This document shows, in pieces, positions 1 through 10,779 of a stretch of 54,405 nucleotides of DNA; the first letter of the stretch is position 1; each line of letters opens with the position of its first letter. Position numbers and translations under genes: made by a program. The stretch is from assembly GCF_000716715.1 (NCBI RefSeq), contig NZ_JNYJ01000058.1, positions 1-54,405 on the forward strand. The letters run 5' to 3'. The DNA comes from Dactylosporangium aurantiacum (GTDB lineage Bacteria > Actinomycetota > Actinomycetes > Mycobacteriales > Micromonosporaceae). Under the pieces are notes generated by a model. It saw only the letters and a program-made list of their open reading frames with translations, was not told where the DNA came from and searched no databases.

Positions 1-5
1 CCAAC

Positions 6-18
6 TACCGGAGACCTC
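6..18. repeat. Edge repeat, inverted copy of 54377-54389
   Basis: The 13-base string TACCGGAGACCTC here is the exact reverse complement of bases 54377-54389 near the other window edge. Similarity continues inward in patches: the complement of GTGTCGG and of TCGA occur at similar but not identical spacing on both sides. This suggests that the ends or upstream regions of two related insertion sequences in opposite orientation lie at or just outside the window. No transposase is visible here, so the IS assignment is inference. Confidence 0.4.
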
Positions 19-53
19 GCCCATTGTCGATCTCCGACACGCACCCAACCACG

Positions 54-3000
54 TCAGGGCAGGTCAAGCACCACGCCCGAGTTCGACACACGACCTAGGA
101 CGTCCGCGACGCGACGTGCGGCGTCGCCTTCCAGCATCGTGAAGTGGGTGCAGTCGATGCGGTGCACGTCGACGCGGCCGGTGACGTACGGCCGCCACGA
201 CGCGGCGGGCGGGGTGTCCGGCGCGCGGTCCCGGGTCGCGTCGAAGAACACCACATCGCCGTCGTACCGCCCGGGGGTGAACGCGCGGGCGGCCCGCATG
301 CCGTGCGCGGCGACGGCGCGGATGCGGGCCAGCAGCCGCCGGTCGGTGCCGGCCCCGGCGAGCCCGGCCCGGACCGCGTCGCGGATGCGTTGCTCCACGG
401 CCGCGTCGGCGGCCCGCGCCCGCCGCACCGGATAGGCGTCCAGCAGCGCGAGCAGTGCCAGCTCGGCGCCGTCGGCGCGCAGCTGCACCGCCATCTCGTG
501 GGCGAGCAGCCCGCCGAGCGACCAGCCGAGCAGGTGGTACGGGCCGTCCGGTTGCAGCCGGCGGATCTGGGCGACGTAGTCCGCGGCCATCGCCGTGACG
601 GTCGCCGGCAGCCGTTCCGTGCGCACCAGGCCGCGTGCCTGCAGCCCGTACACGGGCCAGCCGCGGTCCAGGTGCGGCAGCAGGCCCGCGTACGCCCAGC
701 TGAGACCGCCCGACGGGTGCACGCAGAACAGCGGCGCGCGGGCTCCGGCGGGGCGCAGCGGCAGCAGCGTCTCCAGCCCCGCGGTGCGCGCGTCGGCACC
801 GAGCCGCTCGGCCAGGGCGGCCGCGGAGGACGCCTCGAAGATGAGGCGCACCGGCACGTCGGTGCCCAGCACCGCACGGAGCCGGGTGACCAGCCGCACG
901 GCGAGCAGCGAGTGGCCGCCGAGTTCGAAGAACCCGTCGCCGGCGCCGACCCCGGCCACGCCGAGGACCTCCTCGAACAGGGCGCACAGCACGGCCTGCA
1001 GTCCGGCCGGCGCGGCGGTGACGGCGGCGGGGACGGCGGCCGTGACGGCCGGTGCCGGCAGCGCGGCACGGTCCAGCTTGCCGTTGGTGGTCATCGGCAG
1101 CGCGGCGAGCGGCACGACCGCGTCCGGCACCAGCGCCGCCGGCAGCCGGGCGGCCAGGTGCGCGCGCACCGCGCCGGTGTCCAGGGTGGCCGGCGTGGCG
1201 TACGCGATCAGCCGCCGGGTCGCGGCGGTGGCACCGGACGCGACCACGGCGGCACCGGTGACCGCCGGGTGGCTGAGCAGCACGGCACGGACCTCCGCCG
1301 GTTCCACCCGCACGCCGCGGATCTGGACCTGGTCGTCGGCGCGGCCCAGGTACTCCAGGACCCCGTCGGCGCGGTGCCGGACGAGGTCACCGGTGCGGTA
1401 CATGCGCTGCCCCGGCGGGCCGAACGGGCAGGCGAGGAAGCCCTGCGCGGTGAGTCCGGGCCGGTGCAGGTAGCCGCGGGCGAGCTGCACGCCGGCGACG
1501 TAGAGCTCGCCGGTGAGGCCGGGCGGGACGAGCGAGAACCGCTCGTCGAGCACGAACAGCCGGTTGCCGGGGATCGGCCGCCCGATCGGCACCCGGTCGG
1601 CGGGCAGGTCCGCGGGGTCGAGGCGGTGGTCGGCGCAGGCAACGGTGGTCTCCGTCGGGCCGTAGGAGTTGACCACCGTCACCCCGGTGCGGCGGGGGGC
1701 CCAGTCGCGCAGGTCCGCGCCACTGAGTGCCTCGCCGCCCAGCACCAGCTCGACCGTCGGCTGCGCGGCGGCGGGCAGGTCGGCGAGCAGCGCGAGGTGG
1801 CTCGGGGTGCCCTTGACGAACGCCGGCCGGTCGGCGTCGGCGAGCTCCGCCACCCGGACGGTGCCGCCGGTCACCAGCGGGCCGAGCAGCGACGTGACGG
1901 TGCCGTCGAAGCCGGGTGAGGCGTGCAGCACGGCGGTGCCGGCGAGCCCGGCGTACCGGTCGCGCACGTGCGCGAGGTAGTTGGCGAGCCCGCCCCGGGT
2001 CACCACGACGCCCTTGGGCCGGCCGGTCGACCCGGAGGTGTACAGCACGTACGCGGCGCTGGCAGGGGGTGGCTCGGCGACCGGCGCCGCGGTGACCGCC
2101 GGCCCGTCGGCCTGCTCGGGGCGGTCGATGACGTGGATGACGCGGGCGTCGGCGAGCAGGGCGGCGCGCCGGGCGGGCGGCAGGTCCGCGTCGAGCGGCA
2201 GGTAGGCGGCGCCGGCCCGCAGCACGCCGAGGATCGCGGCCAGCAGGTGCGGGGAGCGGGGCAGGCAGACCGCGACGACGGACTCCGGGCGCACGCCCTG
2301 GCGGCGCAGCCTGGCCGCGACACGGGCGGCGCGCGCGTGCAGTTGTGCGTACGTCCAGGCGCCGCCGGGCCAGGCGACGGCCGGGGCGCCGGGGTCGCGC
2401 CGCAACGGCGCGGCGAACAGGCCGGCCAGCGGCGGCGGCGGGCGTTCCGTGCCGGCCCAGTCGTGCAGCAGCCGGTGCCGCTCCCCCGGCGCGAGCAGGT
2501 CGAGCGTGTGCAGCGCACGGTCGGGGTCGGCGCTGGCCCGGTCCAGCAGCAGTCCCAGGCGCGCGGCGATCGCCCGGACGGTGCCTTCGGTGAACAGGTC
2601 GGTGGCGTAGTCCAGGACGCCGGCCAGCCCACCGGCCGACCCACCGGCCGACCCACCGGCCGACCCACCCGCCGGCTCCGCCGCGGTCAGCTCGGTGAAG
2701 GTCAGGGACAGGTCGAACTTCGCCGGGCCCGGGGGCAGCGGCACCTCGGTCACCGCCAGGCCCGCCAGCCGCACCGGCGCCGTGGCGGCGCGCAGCGCCA
2801 GGAACGTCTGGAACAGCGGGTGCCGGCCGGCCTGCCGGGGCGGGTTGACCGCCTCGACGACCCGGTCGAACGGCGCGTCCTGATGGGCGAGGGCGGCCAG
2901 ATCGGCGTCCCGGGCCCGGGCCACGAGGTCCCGCAGCGACGGCTCGCCGCCGGTGCCGAGCCGCAGCACGACCGTGTTGACGAACGGCCCGACGAGCAGG

Positions 3001-6000
3001 TCGACGGCGGGATCGGTGCGCCCCGCCACGGGCACCCCGACGGCGGTGTCCGGGCCGGCGCCGAAGCGGGTCAGGATCGCCGCGAACGCCGCGTGCAGCA
3101 CCACGAACACGGTGGTGCCGGCCCGCCGGGCCAGCTGCCGGAGCCGGTCGTGCACGTCCGCGCCGATCGGCACCGGTACCCTCGCCGACGCGCCCGACGG
3201 CACGGCCGGGCGCGGCAGGTCGGTCCGCGGTCCGGTGTGCTCGGGCAGGCCGGCGAGCGCCGCCGTCCAGTACCGCAGCTGCCGCACCGCCGCCTCGCCG
3301 CCTTCACCCGCCCGCTGCCACAGGGCGAAGTCGGCGTACTGGACCGGCAGCGGCGCCCAGTCCGGCGCGGTGCCGGCCGTGCGGGCGGCGTAGGCGGTGG
3401 CGAGGTCGCGCAACAGGTGCCCGACGGACCAGCCGTCGGCGGCGATGTGGTGCAGGACGACGACGAGCAGGTGCCGGTCGGCGCCGTCGGGGATGAGCCG
3501 GACCAGCATCGGTGGCTCGTCGCGCAGGTCGAAGCGGTGCCCGGCGAGCGCCCGCGCCTCGACGGCCGCGGGCCCGGCGGACGGCCCGACGCGCAGCCGC
3601 GGGCCGGTGTCGCGGACCGACTGGACCGGCACACCGTGCTCGTCCAGCGGGAACACGGTGCGCAGCACGTCGTGCCGGTCGGCGAGGTCGGCCACGGCCA
3701 GCTCCAGTGCCGCGACGTCGAGCGGGCCGTCGACGCGGTACACGACCGGCATGTTGTACGCGGTCGCACCGCCACTCGTGTGGGACCCGGCATCCGGCCC
3801 GGTCAGGAACCACAGCCGCGCCTGCGTGGCGGACAGCGGGACGTGCGCCGGCCGCGGCACGACCGGCACGACCGGCGGCGGAGCGGCCGCACCGGCCCCG
3901 TCGACGCACCGGGCGAGGTCGGCGACGACCGGGTGGTCGAACACGGCACGCAACGGCAGGTCGAGCCCGGCCACGGCGCGGACCCGGGCGACGAGCCGCA
4001 CGGCCAGCAGCGAGTCGCCGCCGAGGGCGGTGAAGTCGTCGTCGGGGCCGGCCTCGGCGAGACCGAACAGCTCGGCGAACAGGCCGCACAGCAGCGCTTC
4101 GGCGGCGGTGCGGGCGGCGCGGGCGGGCGGCGCGCCGTCCTCCGGTGCGGGCAGCGCGGCGAGGGCGGCCCGGTCCAGCTTGCCGTTGCGGGTCAGTGGC
4201 AGCGCCCCGACGGGGACCACGGCGGCCGGCACCAGGTACCGCGGGAGCCGCTCCCGCAGGTGCGCCAGCAGCTCGCGGCCGAGGCCGGCACCGGCGGCGG
4301 TGGGCACCGCGTAGGCGACGAGGCGGCGGCGGCCCGGGCGGTCCTCGCGCACGATCACGGCGGCCGCGGCGACCCGCGGATGCGCGGCGAGGGCGGCCTC
4401 GATCTCGGCCGGCTCCACCCGGAACCCGTTGACCTTGACCTGCTGGTCGCCCCGGCCGAGGTACTCCAGCACGCCGTCGTCGCCCCAGCGGGCGAGGTCG
4501 CCGGTGCGGTACATGCGACCGCCCGGCGGACCGAACGGGCAGGCCAGGAAGCGCTGTGCGGTGCCGCCGGGCGCCCGCCAGTAGCCGGTGGCCAGCTGGG
4601 CGCCGGCCAGGAACAGCTCGCCGACGCCACCGGCCGGCACCGGGTCGAACCGGTCGGTGAGCACGTAGGCGCGCATGTTCGGCACCGCACGGCCGATCGG
4701 CGGCCGGTCGGTGCCCCGGTCGGCGTCGCCGTCGACCAGCTGCGCCGTCGCGACGTGGGTCTCGGTCGGCCCGTACTGGTTGTGCAGCCGCCGCCCGCGG
4801 GTCAGGGCCCGCAACGCCGGCGTCAGCACGAGCGCCTCACCGGCCTGCACGACGTCGGTGAGGTCGGGCAGGGCCGTGCCGAGCTCGGCGACGGCTGCGC
4901 CGACGGCGTCCAGCACGAGGTTGGGCGCGAACAGCTCGTTGACGCGGTGCCGGGCCAGCCAGCGCAGCAGGCGGGGCGGGTCGCGGCGCAGCTCCTCGGC
5001 AGGCACGGCGAGGCAGCGGCCGGTGCCCAGAGCCAGGACCAGCTCCTGGGCGGCGACGTCGAAGCCGACCGGGGCGAACTGCGCGGTGACCGTCCCGGGT
5101 CCGCCGGGCAGCGTGTCGCGCTGCCAGGCCAGCAGGTTGACCAGCGCCGCGCCGGGCAGGACGACCCCCTTCGGCCGGCCGGTGGAGCCTGAGGTGTAGA
5201 TGACGTACGCCGGGTCACCGGGGCGCAGCGGCGCGGTGCGCTCGGCGTCGGTGACGGGCCGGTCGTCGCGGTTGCCGTCCGGCGCCACCCAGGGCACCCC
5301 GGGCAGCATGCCCACCGTGGACACGACGCAGACCGGGCGGGCGTCGGCGAGCAGGGCCGCGACCCGGGCGGGCGGGTGCTCCAGGTCGACCGGCAGGTAT
5401 GCGGCACCGGTGAGGACCGCGGCGAGCACGGCGGTGACCTGGTCGGCGGAGCGGGGCAGGGCGACGGCAACGACGGCGTGCGGCCCCGCCCCGGCGAGGA
5501 TGAGGCGCCGGGCCAGGGCGTTGGCCCGCCCGTGCAGGTCACGGTAGGTCAGCGTGCCGCCGTCGCTGACGATCGCGGCGGCGTCTGGGGTACGGGCGGC
5601 CTGCCCGGCGAGGAGCGCGGCGAGCGTCTCGCGCTGCGGCGCCCGGCGCCAGCCGGCGACGAGGCGGCGCCGCTCGCCGGGCAGCAGCACGTCGAGGCGG
5701 CCGACGGTGCGCTGCGGGTCCGTGCCGAGCTGCCGGACGACCTGCCGCAGCCGGCGCTGATGCCCTTCGACCGACGCCGGGCGGTGCCGGCGGTCGTCGG
5801 CCTCGGCCTGCACCAGCACCGTCGCCCGGACCGGGTCGACCCGGCCGACGAACGCGACGTCGCGGACCGGGCCGGTGGTCAGCACGTGCCGCCGCAGGCG
5901 CAGGCCGGGCAGCCGCGGACCGGGCGGGTCGGGCAGCACGTTCAGGACCGGGCCGGCGACCTCACCGGCGGCGGCACGGAGATCCTCCACCCGGTACCGC

Positions 6001-7052
6001 TGGTGCCGCAGTGCCGCCCGCAGCTCGGCCGCCACCGCGGCGGTGAGCGCCGCGGCCGGCTGCCGCGGGTCGACGCTCAGCCGCACGGGCAGGATGTTGG
6101 ACAGCATCGCCGGGGTGGCCCGGGCGGCGGCCGTCGTCCGGCCCGTCACCGGCACTTCGATCACCAGGTCGGTGGCGCCGGTGACCCGGTGCAGGTAGGC
6201 GGCGAGCCCGGCGGTCAGCCACACCGTCGGGTGGGCGCGCATGCCGAATCCGGCGAGGTCGACGGCGAGCGGCCCGGTGGCCACCCGGCCGCCGGCGCCG
6301 GGCCCGCCGTCCAGGCCCAGAGTCACGGGTGCCGGCGGATCCTCGTACCGGCCGAGCCAGTGGTCGCGGTCCCGGTCGTACGCGGCCGACCGGCGGTACG
6401 TGACGTCCTCGTCGACCAGGTCGGTGAGCGCGCCGAACCGGCGGGGCGCGGCCGTCTCACCGTACAGCTGGATGAGCCGGTCCACGAGCAGCGCGGCGCC
6501 GTAACCGTCGAGGGCCAGATGGTGCACGCGCTGGTAGTAGAAGTGCCGGCGGGGGCCGAGCCGCAGCAGGGCGGCCGCCGCGAGCCGACCGGCGGCCAGC
6601 TCCAGCGGGCGCGCCAGGTCGGCGGCCATCCAGGCGTGCGCGGCGGCCGGCGGGTCGCCGGCGGCGCGCAGGTCGATCACCGGCAGCTCGACCGGCGCGG
6701 CCGCGTCGGGCAGCTGCACCGGCTCCCCCGCGACGACGGCGAACCGGACCCGCACCGCGTCGGTCTCGGCGATGACGCGGTGCAGGGCCTCGCGCATGCG
6801 GCCGTGGTCGAGCGGGCCGCGGATGTCGAAGTACTGCGCGATCTCGCGCCGGTCGGCGCCGCCACCGACCTGCTCCGCGAGCCAGATGCCGCGCTGCGCC
6901 GCGGTCAGCGGCAGCGCGTCGCCCGGCGGCGTGCCGGGCCCCGACCCGCCCGCGGCAGCGGGCGTCACCGCGACGGTGGCGTCGCCGGTGCGGCGCGCGG
7001 CGGGGTCCGGCGGGTGGCCGTTCGGCGGCGGGCGGTCAGAGACGGTCGTCAC
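54..7052 (-). CDS. Two-module non-ribosomal peptide synthetase (C-A-T-C-A-T-TE)
   Basis: About 2332 residues. In order: condensation domain (HHLALDG at about 177-183), adenylation A1 ([11 protein letters not shown] near 620), carrier T1 (LGGDSL near 1012), condensation C2 (HHIAADG near 1203), adenylation A2 (second [11 protein letters not shown] near 1675), carrier T2 (LGGHSL near 2046) and thioesterase (GWSLGG near 2176, with a late CTHF histidine). A condensation domain comes first with no loading module, so an acyl or aminoacyl starter probably comes from elsewhere. My manual reading of the specificity pocket gives D-V-Q-L-V-A-Q-V-A for A1, closest to proline codes, and D-G-T-K-V-G-S-V-A for A2, related to the DLTK Asn/Asp group with Leu changed to Gly. 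Both are tentative. The GTG at 7052 is chosen because GGAG lies 6 bases upstream and an earlier start would run into the P450 gene. It is the last gene of the operon with the P450 and the diiron oxidase. Confidence 0.93.
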   Translation of the reverse strand: MTTVSDRPPPNGHPPDPAARRTGDATVAVTPAAAGGSGPGTPPGDALPLTAAQRGIWLAEQVGGGADRREIAQYFDIRGPLDHGRMREALHRVIAETDAVRVRFAVVAGEPVQLPDAAAPVELPVIDLRAAGDPPAAAHAWMAADLARPLELAAGRLAAAALLRLGPRRHFYYQRVHHLALDGYGAALLVDRLIQLYGETAAPRRFGALTDLVDEDVTYRRSAAYDRDRDHWLGRYEDPPAPVTLGLDGGPGAGGRVATGPLAVDLAGFGMRAHPTVWLTAGLAAYLHRVTGATDLVIEVPVTGRTTAAARATPAMLSNILPVRLSVDPRQPAAALTAAVAAELRAALRHQRYRVEDLRAAAGEVAGPVLNVLPDPPGPRLPGLRLRRHVLTTGPVRDVAFVGRVDPVRATVLVQAEADDRRHRPASVEGHQRRLRQVVRQLGTDPQRTVGRLDVLLPGERRRLVAGWRRAPQRETLAALLAGQAARTPDAAAIVSDGGTLTYRDLHGRANALARRLILAGAGPHAVVAVALPRSADQVTAVLAAVLTGAAYLPVDLEHPPARVAALLADARPVCVVSTVGMLPGVPWVAPDGNRDDRPVTDAERTAPLRPGDPAYVIYTSGSTGRPKGVVLPGAALVNLLAWQRDTLPGGPGTVTAQFAPVGFDVAAQELVLALGTGRCLAVPAEELRRDPPRLLRWLARHRVNELFAPNLVLDAVGAAVAELGTALPDLTDVVQAGEALVLTPALRALTRGRRLHNQYGPTETHVATAQLVDGDADRGTDRPPIGRAVPNMRAYVLTDRFDPVPAGGVGELFLAGAQLATGYWRAPGGTAQRFLACPFGPPGGRMYRTGDLARWGDDGVLEYLGRGDQQVKVNGFRVEPAEIEAALAAHPRVAAAAVIVREDRPGRRRLVAYAVPTAAGAGLGRELLAHLRERLPRYLVPAAVVPVGALPLTRNGKLDRAALAALPAPEDGAPPARAARTAAEALLCGLFAELFGLAEAGPDDDFTALGGDSLLAVRLVARVRAVAGLDLPLRAVFDHPVVADLARCVDGAGAAAPPPVVPVVPRPAHVPLSATQARLWFLTGPDAGSHTSGGATAYNMPVVYRVDGPLDVAALELAVADLADRHDVLRTVFPLDEHGVPVQSVRDTGPRLRVGPSAGPAAVEARALAGHRFDLRDEPPMLVRLIPDGADRHLLVVVLHHIAADGWSVGHLLRDLATAYAARTAGTAPDWAPLPVQYADFALWQRAGEGGEAAVRQLRYWTAALAGLPEHTGPRTDLPRPAVPSGASARVPVPIGADVHDRLRQLARRAGTTVFVVLHAAFAAILTRFGAGPDTAVGVPVAGRTDPAVDLLVGPFVNTVVLRLGTGGEPSLRDLVARARDADLAALAHQDAPFDRVVEAVNPPRQAGRHPLFQTFLALRAATAPVRLAGLAVTEVPLPPGPAKFDLSLTFTELTAAEPAGGSAGGSAGGSAGGLAGVLDYATDLFTEGTVRAIAARLGLLLDRASADPDRALHTLDLLAPGERHRLLHDWAGTERPPPPLAGLFAAPLRRDPGAPAVAWPGGAWTYAQLHARAARVAARLRRQGVRPESVVAVCLPRSPHLLAAILGVLRAGAAYLPLDADLPPARRAALLADARVIHVIDRPEQADGPAVTAAPVAEPPPASAAYVLYTSGSTGRPKGVVVTRGGLANYLAHVRDRYAGLAGTAVLHASPGFDGTVTSLLGPLVTGGTVRVAELADADRPAFVKGTPSHLALLADLPAAAQPTVELVLGGEALSGADLRDWAPRRTGVTVVNSYGPTETTVACADHRLDPADLPADRVPIGRPIPGNRLFVLDERFSLVPPGLTGELYVAGVQLARGYLHRPGLTAQGFLACPFGPPGQRMYRTGDLVRHRADGVLEYLGRADDQVQIRGVRVEPAEVRAVLLSHPAVTGAAVVASGATAATRRLIAYATPATLDTGAVRAHLAARLPAALVPDAVVPLAALPMTTNGKLDRAALPAPAVTAAVPAAVTAAPAGLQAVLCALFEEVLGVAGVGAGDGFFELGGHSLLAVRLVTRLRAVLGTDVPVRLIFEASSAAALAERLGADARTAGLETLLPLRPAGARAPLFCVHPSGGLSWAYAGLLPHLDRGWPVYGLQARGLVRTERLPATVTAMAADYVAQIRRLQPDGPYHLLGWSLGGLLAHEMAVQLRADGAELALLALLDAYPVRRARAADAAVEQRIRDAVRAGLAGAGTDRRLLARIRAVAAHGMRAARAFTPGRYDGDVVFFDATRDRAPDTPPAASWRPYVTGRVDVHRIDCTHFTMLEGDAARRVADVLGRVSNSGVVLDLP
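2629..2676. repeat. 12-bp tandem repeat inside the second condensation domain
   Basis: CCACCGGCCGAC occurs three times in perfect tandem (2629-2664), followed by a diverged fourth unit (2665-2676). On the coding strand it encodes repeated Gly-Gly-Ser-Ala, placed within the C-terminal half of C2. The repeat keeps the reading frame, so copy number can change without breaking the enzyme. It looks like a slippage-prone flexible loop insertion. Confidence 0.85.
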
Positions 7053-7095
7053 GAGGCGCTCCGGAGGGTCGACGGTCCGGTCCAGGTTCGGTGCG

Positions 7096-8319
7096 TCACC
7101 AGCGCACGGGCAGCGCGTGCACGCCGTACGTCGCCATGTCGGTGCGGTAGGACAGCTCCCGGGCCGGCACCGCGAGGCGCAGGTCCGGCAGCCGGCGCAG
7201 CAGCCCCAGCAGGGCGATGCGCAGCTCCGCCCGGGCCAGCTGCTGGCCCAGGCACTGGTGCGCGCCGAACCCGAACGCGAGGTGGTGGCGCGCCTCGCGG
7301 CCGATGTCGAACGCGTCCGGGTCGGCGAACACCGCCGGGTCGCGGTTGGCCGCGGCGAGCAGTGCCAGGACGCCCTCACCGGGCCGGATCGTCTGCCCGG
7401 CGACGGTCAGCTCCTCGACCGCGACGCGCGGCACCCCGAAGTGCACGATCGTGTGGTACCGCAGCAGCTCCTCGACGGCCGCCCCGGCGAGGCCGCCGTC
7501 GGTGCGCAGCCGCGCCAGCTGGCCCGGGTGCTCCAGCAGCGTCAGCACCGCCATACCGATCATGTTCGCGGTCGTCTCGTGACCGGCCACCAGGAGCAGC
7601 AGGGCGATGCCGACGATCTCGTCCCGGTCGACCTCACCGCGGCGCAAATGCCGGCGTACCAGCCGGCCGATCAGGTCGTCGCCCGGGTCCTCGGCGGCGG
7701 CCTTCGCGTCCACCAGGGCACCCATGTACGCCTGGAGCTGCGCGGCGAAGCGCTGCGTGTCCGCCTCGCTGTGCCGGCGGGAGAACAGCTGCCGGCTGCG
7801 GCCCTGGAACTGTTCGTGGTCGGCGTACGGCACGCCGAGCAGCCGGCAGATCACCTGCGAGGTCAGCGGGAAGGCGAACTGCGACACCAGATCTGCCTCG
7901 CCGCCGGCCAGCCCGTCGATCAGCGTGTCGACCATCGCGGTGATCTCCGGCTCCAGCCGGCGGATCTCCCGCAGCATGAAGTCGCCGGTCAGCAGCCGCC
8001 GCAGCCGGGTGTGCTCCGGCGCGTCCATCCGCAGGAACTGCCCTGCGCGGTTCTCGGCGCGGGCCGCGGCACGAAGCCCGGGACGCACGAACGGGAACCC
8101 GGGCCGGGTGGGGTCGGCGCTGAGCCGCTCGTCGCGCAGCAACCGGGCCACGTCGCTGTGCCGGGTCACCAGCCACGCCCAGCCGCCCGCCGGAAGCTCC
8201 ACCCGGGTGACCGGCGCCTCGGCGCGCAGCACCGCCAGCTCCGGCGGCAGGTCGAAGGGGTCGGTGCGGTCGGTCGGCAGCGCGACGGGGCAGCTGCGGA
8301 CCGCTGCGTCGGTTGACAT
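7096..8319 (-). CDS. Cytochrome P450 of the NRPS locus
   Basis: A soluble bacterial-type P450 of 407 residues. The I-helix oxygen-binding motif AGHETT is at 245-250, the ExxR motif is E284-LL-R287, and the heme loop [10 protein letters not shown] places the cysteine ligand at C356. It probably hydroxylates or otherwise oxidises the peptide, or an amino acid tethered to the carrier domain; the substrate cannot be read from the sequence. It starts with ATG 8 bases after the diiron oxidase gene and ends 43 bases before the NRPS start, so the three genes are very likely one transcript. Electrons would have to come from a ferredoxin and reductase encoded elsewhere. Confidence 0.93.
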   Translation of the reverse strand: MSTDAAVRSCPVALPTDRTDPFDLPPELAVLRAEAPVTRVELPAGGWAWLVTRHSDVARLLRDERLSADPTRPGFPFVRPGLRAAARAENRAGQFLRMDAPEHTRLRRLLTGDFMLREIRRLEPEITAMVDTLIDGLAGGEADLVSQFAFPLTSQVICRLLGVPYADHEQFQGRSRQLFSRRHSEADTQRFAAQLQAYMGALVDAKAAAEDPGDDLIGRLVRRHLRRGEVDRDEIVGIALLLLVAGHETTANMIGMAVLTLLEHPGQLARLRTDGGLAGAAVEELLRYHTIVHFGVPRVAVEELTVAGQTIRPGEGVLALLAAANRDPAVFADPDAFDIGREARHHLAFGFGAHQCLGQQLARAELRIALLGLLRRLPDLRLAVPARELSYRTDMATYGVHALPVRW

Positions 8320-8327
8320 CGCCGGAC

Positions 8328-9005
8328 CTATCCGCGGTCCGCGAGGTACCGCTCGAGGACACCGGCCAGCATCGCCTCGTTCAGGTGCAGCGACGTGCGA
8401 GCCACCTCGATCACCTGCGCCTGCTGCTGCGCGGTGACGGCGTGCCGGCGCAGCGCGTCCTCGACCTCCTTGCTGTGCTTCTGGTCGATCGTGGAGTGCG
8501 CGACGAAGAAGCTCAGCTCGCGGTCGGTGAGGCCGAGCTCGGCGCGGGCCTTGCCGAGCAGCTCGCCGATGTGGTCGTAGGCGTTCTCGGCCCAGTAGCT
8601 GTACCCCATCCGCGGCACCGCGCCCTGGGTCAGGCCGACGTAGTACAGGTACGCGATGAACGCCTGCGTGGCCGGCAGCGGCACGGCGTCGTACATCGCC
8701 TCGTCGAGCAGCCCGACCGCGCGCAGGTCGTGCTCGATCATCTTCTCGTGGCTGATCTCCTCCATCGCGTGCTCCACCGCGTAACGGACCAGGTGGGTGT
8801 TCCGCGGCGGCGCACCGAGCACCGCGACCGCCTGGTTCAGCGGGTTGTGCTGGATGTAGTGCCAGAGCTCCCACATCGTGCGCTGGTAGAGCTCCCGGTC
8901 CGGAGCGTGCTCGCGGACGTAGTTGAAGAACGGTCCATTGTGGATACGCCGCCAACCGGCGGCCACCACGTCGTCGAGCTGCTCGAAGAATTCGTCCTCG
9001 GCCAT
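8328..9005 (-). CDS. Heme-oxygenase-like diiron oxidase (HDO superfamily)
   Basis: An all-helical protein of 225 residues in the heme-oxygenase-like/TenA-like fold class, resembling iron-containing redox enzymes. Candidate diiron ligands are E46 (WELWHYIQH), E82 or E83 with H86 (MEEISHE), E140 (YWAENAYDH), and the H-x3-D-x2-H set H170, D174, H177. This last spacing is known from SznF-type HDO enzymes, which perform N-oxygenation, C-C cleavage or desaturation on amino-acid substrates. The actual reaction is unknown. ATG 9005 is preferred to an ATG 30 bases upstream because AGGAG precedes it by about 6 bases. It is the first gene of the operon, divergent from the MbtH gene. Confidence 0.82.
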   Translation of the reverse strand: MAEDEFFEQLDDVVAAGWRRIHNGPFFNYVREHAPDRELYQRTMWELWHYIQHNPLNQAVAVLGAPPRNTHLVRYAVEHAMEEISHEKMIEHDLRAVGLLDEAMYDAVPLPATQAFIAYLYYVGLTQGAVPRMGYSYWAENAYDHIGELLGKARAELGLTDRELSFFVAHSTIDQKHSKEVEDALRRHAVTAQQQAQVIEVARTSLHLNEAMLAGVLERYLADRG

Positions 9006-9066
9006 CGCTGTCTCCTGGCGGGCTGCTGTCTGCATCGGACGCCGGGAAGCCTAGCCACGGCCACTG

Positions 9067-9103
9067 AAGCCGGTCTTTCGTGTCGCTTGGCAAGCCGGCC
9101 TTT
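9067..9103. promoter_or_regulatory. Paired direct repeat between divergent HDO and MbtH genes
   Basis: AAGCCGGTCTTT (9067-9078) and AAGCCGGCCTTT (9092-9103) are 11/12 identical direct repeats with a 25-base period. They sit in the 146-base gap between the divergent oxidase and MbtH starts. This is where a shared operator for the cluster would be expected. No regulator gene lies beside the cluster inside the window. Confidence 0.45.
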
Positions 9104-9151
9104 AGCGACGCGCGGCACGATGACGGCGCAGACGACGGAAAGGAGCCGGCG

Positions 9152-9325
9152 ATGAACGGTCGATACTGCGTCCTGGTGAACGACGAGGAGCAGCACTCGC
9201 TGTGGCCGGCGGATCTCGACGTCCCGGCCGGCTGGCGGGTCGTGTTCGACGGCGGCGACCACGACGAGTGCGTCGCCTATGTGGAGCGCAACTGGACCGA
9301 CATGCGCCCCCGCAGCCTCCGCTGA
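9152..9325 (+). CDS. MbtH-like protein, adenylation-domain partner
   Basis: A 57-residue protein with the MbtH family hallmarks: NGRYCVLVNDEEQHSLWP at the start, VPAGWRVVF in the middle, and the YVERNWTDMRP tail with conserved tryptophans. MbtH proteins bind and activate or solubilise NRPS adenylation domains; here the target should be A1 and/or A2 of the neighbouring synthetase. ATG 9152 is chosen because AAAGGAG lies 6 bases upstream; a longer in-frame reading lacks a binding site. It is transcribed away from the rest of the cluster. Confidence 0.95.
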   Translation: MNGRYCVLVNDEEQHSLWPADLDVPAGWRVVFDGGDHDECVAYVERNWTDMRPRSLR

Positions 9326-9411
9326 GACACCCTCGCCCGGCGTCAACCCCGGCAGCCCCGGGCCTGCCCGGTCCCGTGCGGAGGCGCGCAGCTCGGTCCG
9401 CGGGTGGTGGA

Positions 9412-10626
9412 TCAGCCGTTTCTGAGGTCCCGGACGAGCCTGCGGTACATCGGCCGCAGCTCGACGTCCGTCTCCGCGGACTCCTCGGGGTCGGCGGCAA
9501 GGGTGCCCGGCACGTCGGCGAGCACCTCGATCCGCCGGCCGAGCGGTGGCGTGACCGCGAACGGCGAGGCGTTGCGCGCCACGTCGGCGTCGCAGCGGTC
9601 GGGCAGCAACGGCAGGTTCTCTGCCAGGGCGGCGGCGGCGAGGGCGGGCCAGCCGGCGACGACCGTCTCGGGTTCGTCGCGCCGGACCGCGCTGGAGCGG
9701 TCACCGGCGCGGGCGTCGCGGCGCAGGACCGTCACCATCGACTCGGCGAGCAGCCGGGTGGCGAGGACCGACCGGACGTCCGCCGTGCCGGCCGCCGCGG
9801 CCGCCCGGGCGTCGGCCGCGAGGACCGCCCGGAACGCATCCGGCTGCAGCAGCGTCAGGTAGCCCAGCCGCACCAGCCCGAAGGCGCCCTGCAGGAGTGC
9901 GATGAACGGGCGGATGAGGTCCTCGGCGAGGTTGGTGGACGCCTGTTCCTCACCGACCCGCTGGCCCGGATTCGCCGAGATCATCTTGACGACGTCGTTG
10001 TCGCGACCGGTCTGCATCCGTTTGTCCGCGGCGGGTTCGAGCACGGCGACCATGGTCGCGAGCGTGCGCTCGACGGTGCCGGTGAGCGCTGCGCGGCTCG
10101 GGTCGCCGCCGCCGAACCGGGCCAGCTCCAGGGCCACCAGCGCGGCGCGCTGCGCCGGGTCGAGCACCGCCCACAGCGGCGCGCCGATGCGCAGGTACCG
10201 GCGGCGCAGGAATCCGGCGAACCCCGAGTCGGCGGCGAACCGGTCGTCGAGCACGACGACGTGCGGCCGGGGCACGCCCAGCGCGTCGGCGACCCGGTCG
10301 GTCAGCGCGTGCAGCGCGGGTGCGTCGGCGCGCCGCACCGCGACGGCGTCCCGCGGCATGGTGGCCGGCCGGGGCAGGGTCAGCACGCCGAAGAGGAGCA
10401 GCACCACGCCCGGCAGCAGGGCGACACTGGGGAACCGCACCGTGCACAACCAGGCACCGCACAGCAGCGTGGCGAACGCTGCGACCTGCACGACGGCGGC
10501 GAGGGCGGCCGTGGCGGCCCGGCGCCGGCGGCTCGGTGCGGGTTCGGCCCGGACCTGCCGGCGGGCCCGCTCGCGCAGCCGCACGTCAAGCCATCGCCAG
10601 CCGACGATGCCGTCGTTGCCACTCAT
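9412..10626 (-). CDS. M48-peptidase-like membrane protein lacking zinc ligands
   Basis: 404 residues with a basic N-terminus, two membrane helices (about 40-60 and 66-86) and a domain resembling M48/HtpX-type peptidases (RPHVVVLDDRFAADSGFAG, then LRIGAPLWAVLDPAQRAALVALELARFGGGDPSR). The place of the HEXXH zinc motif reads L166-E167-L-A-R170: the glutamate remains but both histidines are gone. It is therefore probably not an active metalloprotease. It may be a pseudoenzyme or a diverged membrane regulator. Partner genes are not obvious; the next gene is a broken permease. Confidence 0.6.
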   Translation of the reverse strand: MSGNDGIVGWRWLDVRLRERARRQVRAEPAPSRRRRAATAALAAVVQVAAFATLLCGAWLCTVRFPSVALLPGVVLLLFGVLTLPRPATMPRDAVAVRRADAPALHALTDRVADALGVPRPHVVVLDDRFAADSGFAGFLRRRYLRIGAPLWAVLDPAQRAALVALELARFGGGDPSRAALTGTVERTLATMVAVLEPAADKRMQTGRDNDVVKMISANPGQRVGEEQASTNLAEDLIRPFIALLQGAFGLVRLGYLTLLQPDAFRAVLAADARAAAAAGTADVRSVLATRLLAESMVTVLRRDARAGDRSSAVRRDEPETVVAGWPALAAAALAENLPLLPDRCDADVARNASPFAVTPPLGRRIEVLADVPGTLAADPEESAETDVELRPMYRRLVRDLRNG

Positions 10627-10779
10627 CCGTGCAGTATGTCCCCTGCTGTCCAGGAGGGCCTGCCGAAACCCTGTCCGGCGCGGTCCGGGACATCGCCGCG
10701 AAGTGCGCCGGGGTGCCGCGTCCGGCTTGCACCGCGGCGGCGTGTCCGCCTGCCTGTATCACCACGCCGCGGTCCGTCG

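Noticed and set aside
144..5192. Long plus-strand open frames opposite the NRPS
   Set aside because: They are Gln/Arg/Gly-rich with no domain, and follow the complement of NRPS codons. GC-rich third positions keep antisense frames open.
7053..7379. Upstream extension of the NRPS into the P450 gene
   Set aside because: It would add about 109 residues read antiphase to P450 codons, with no homology and no ribosome site; GTG 7052 has GGAG.
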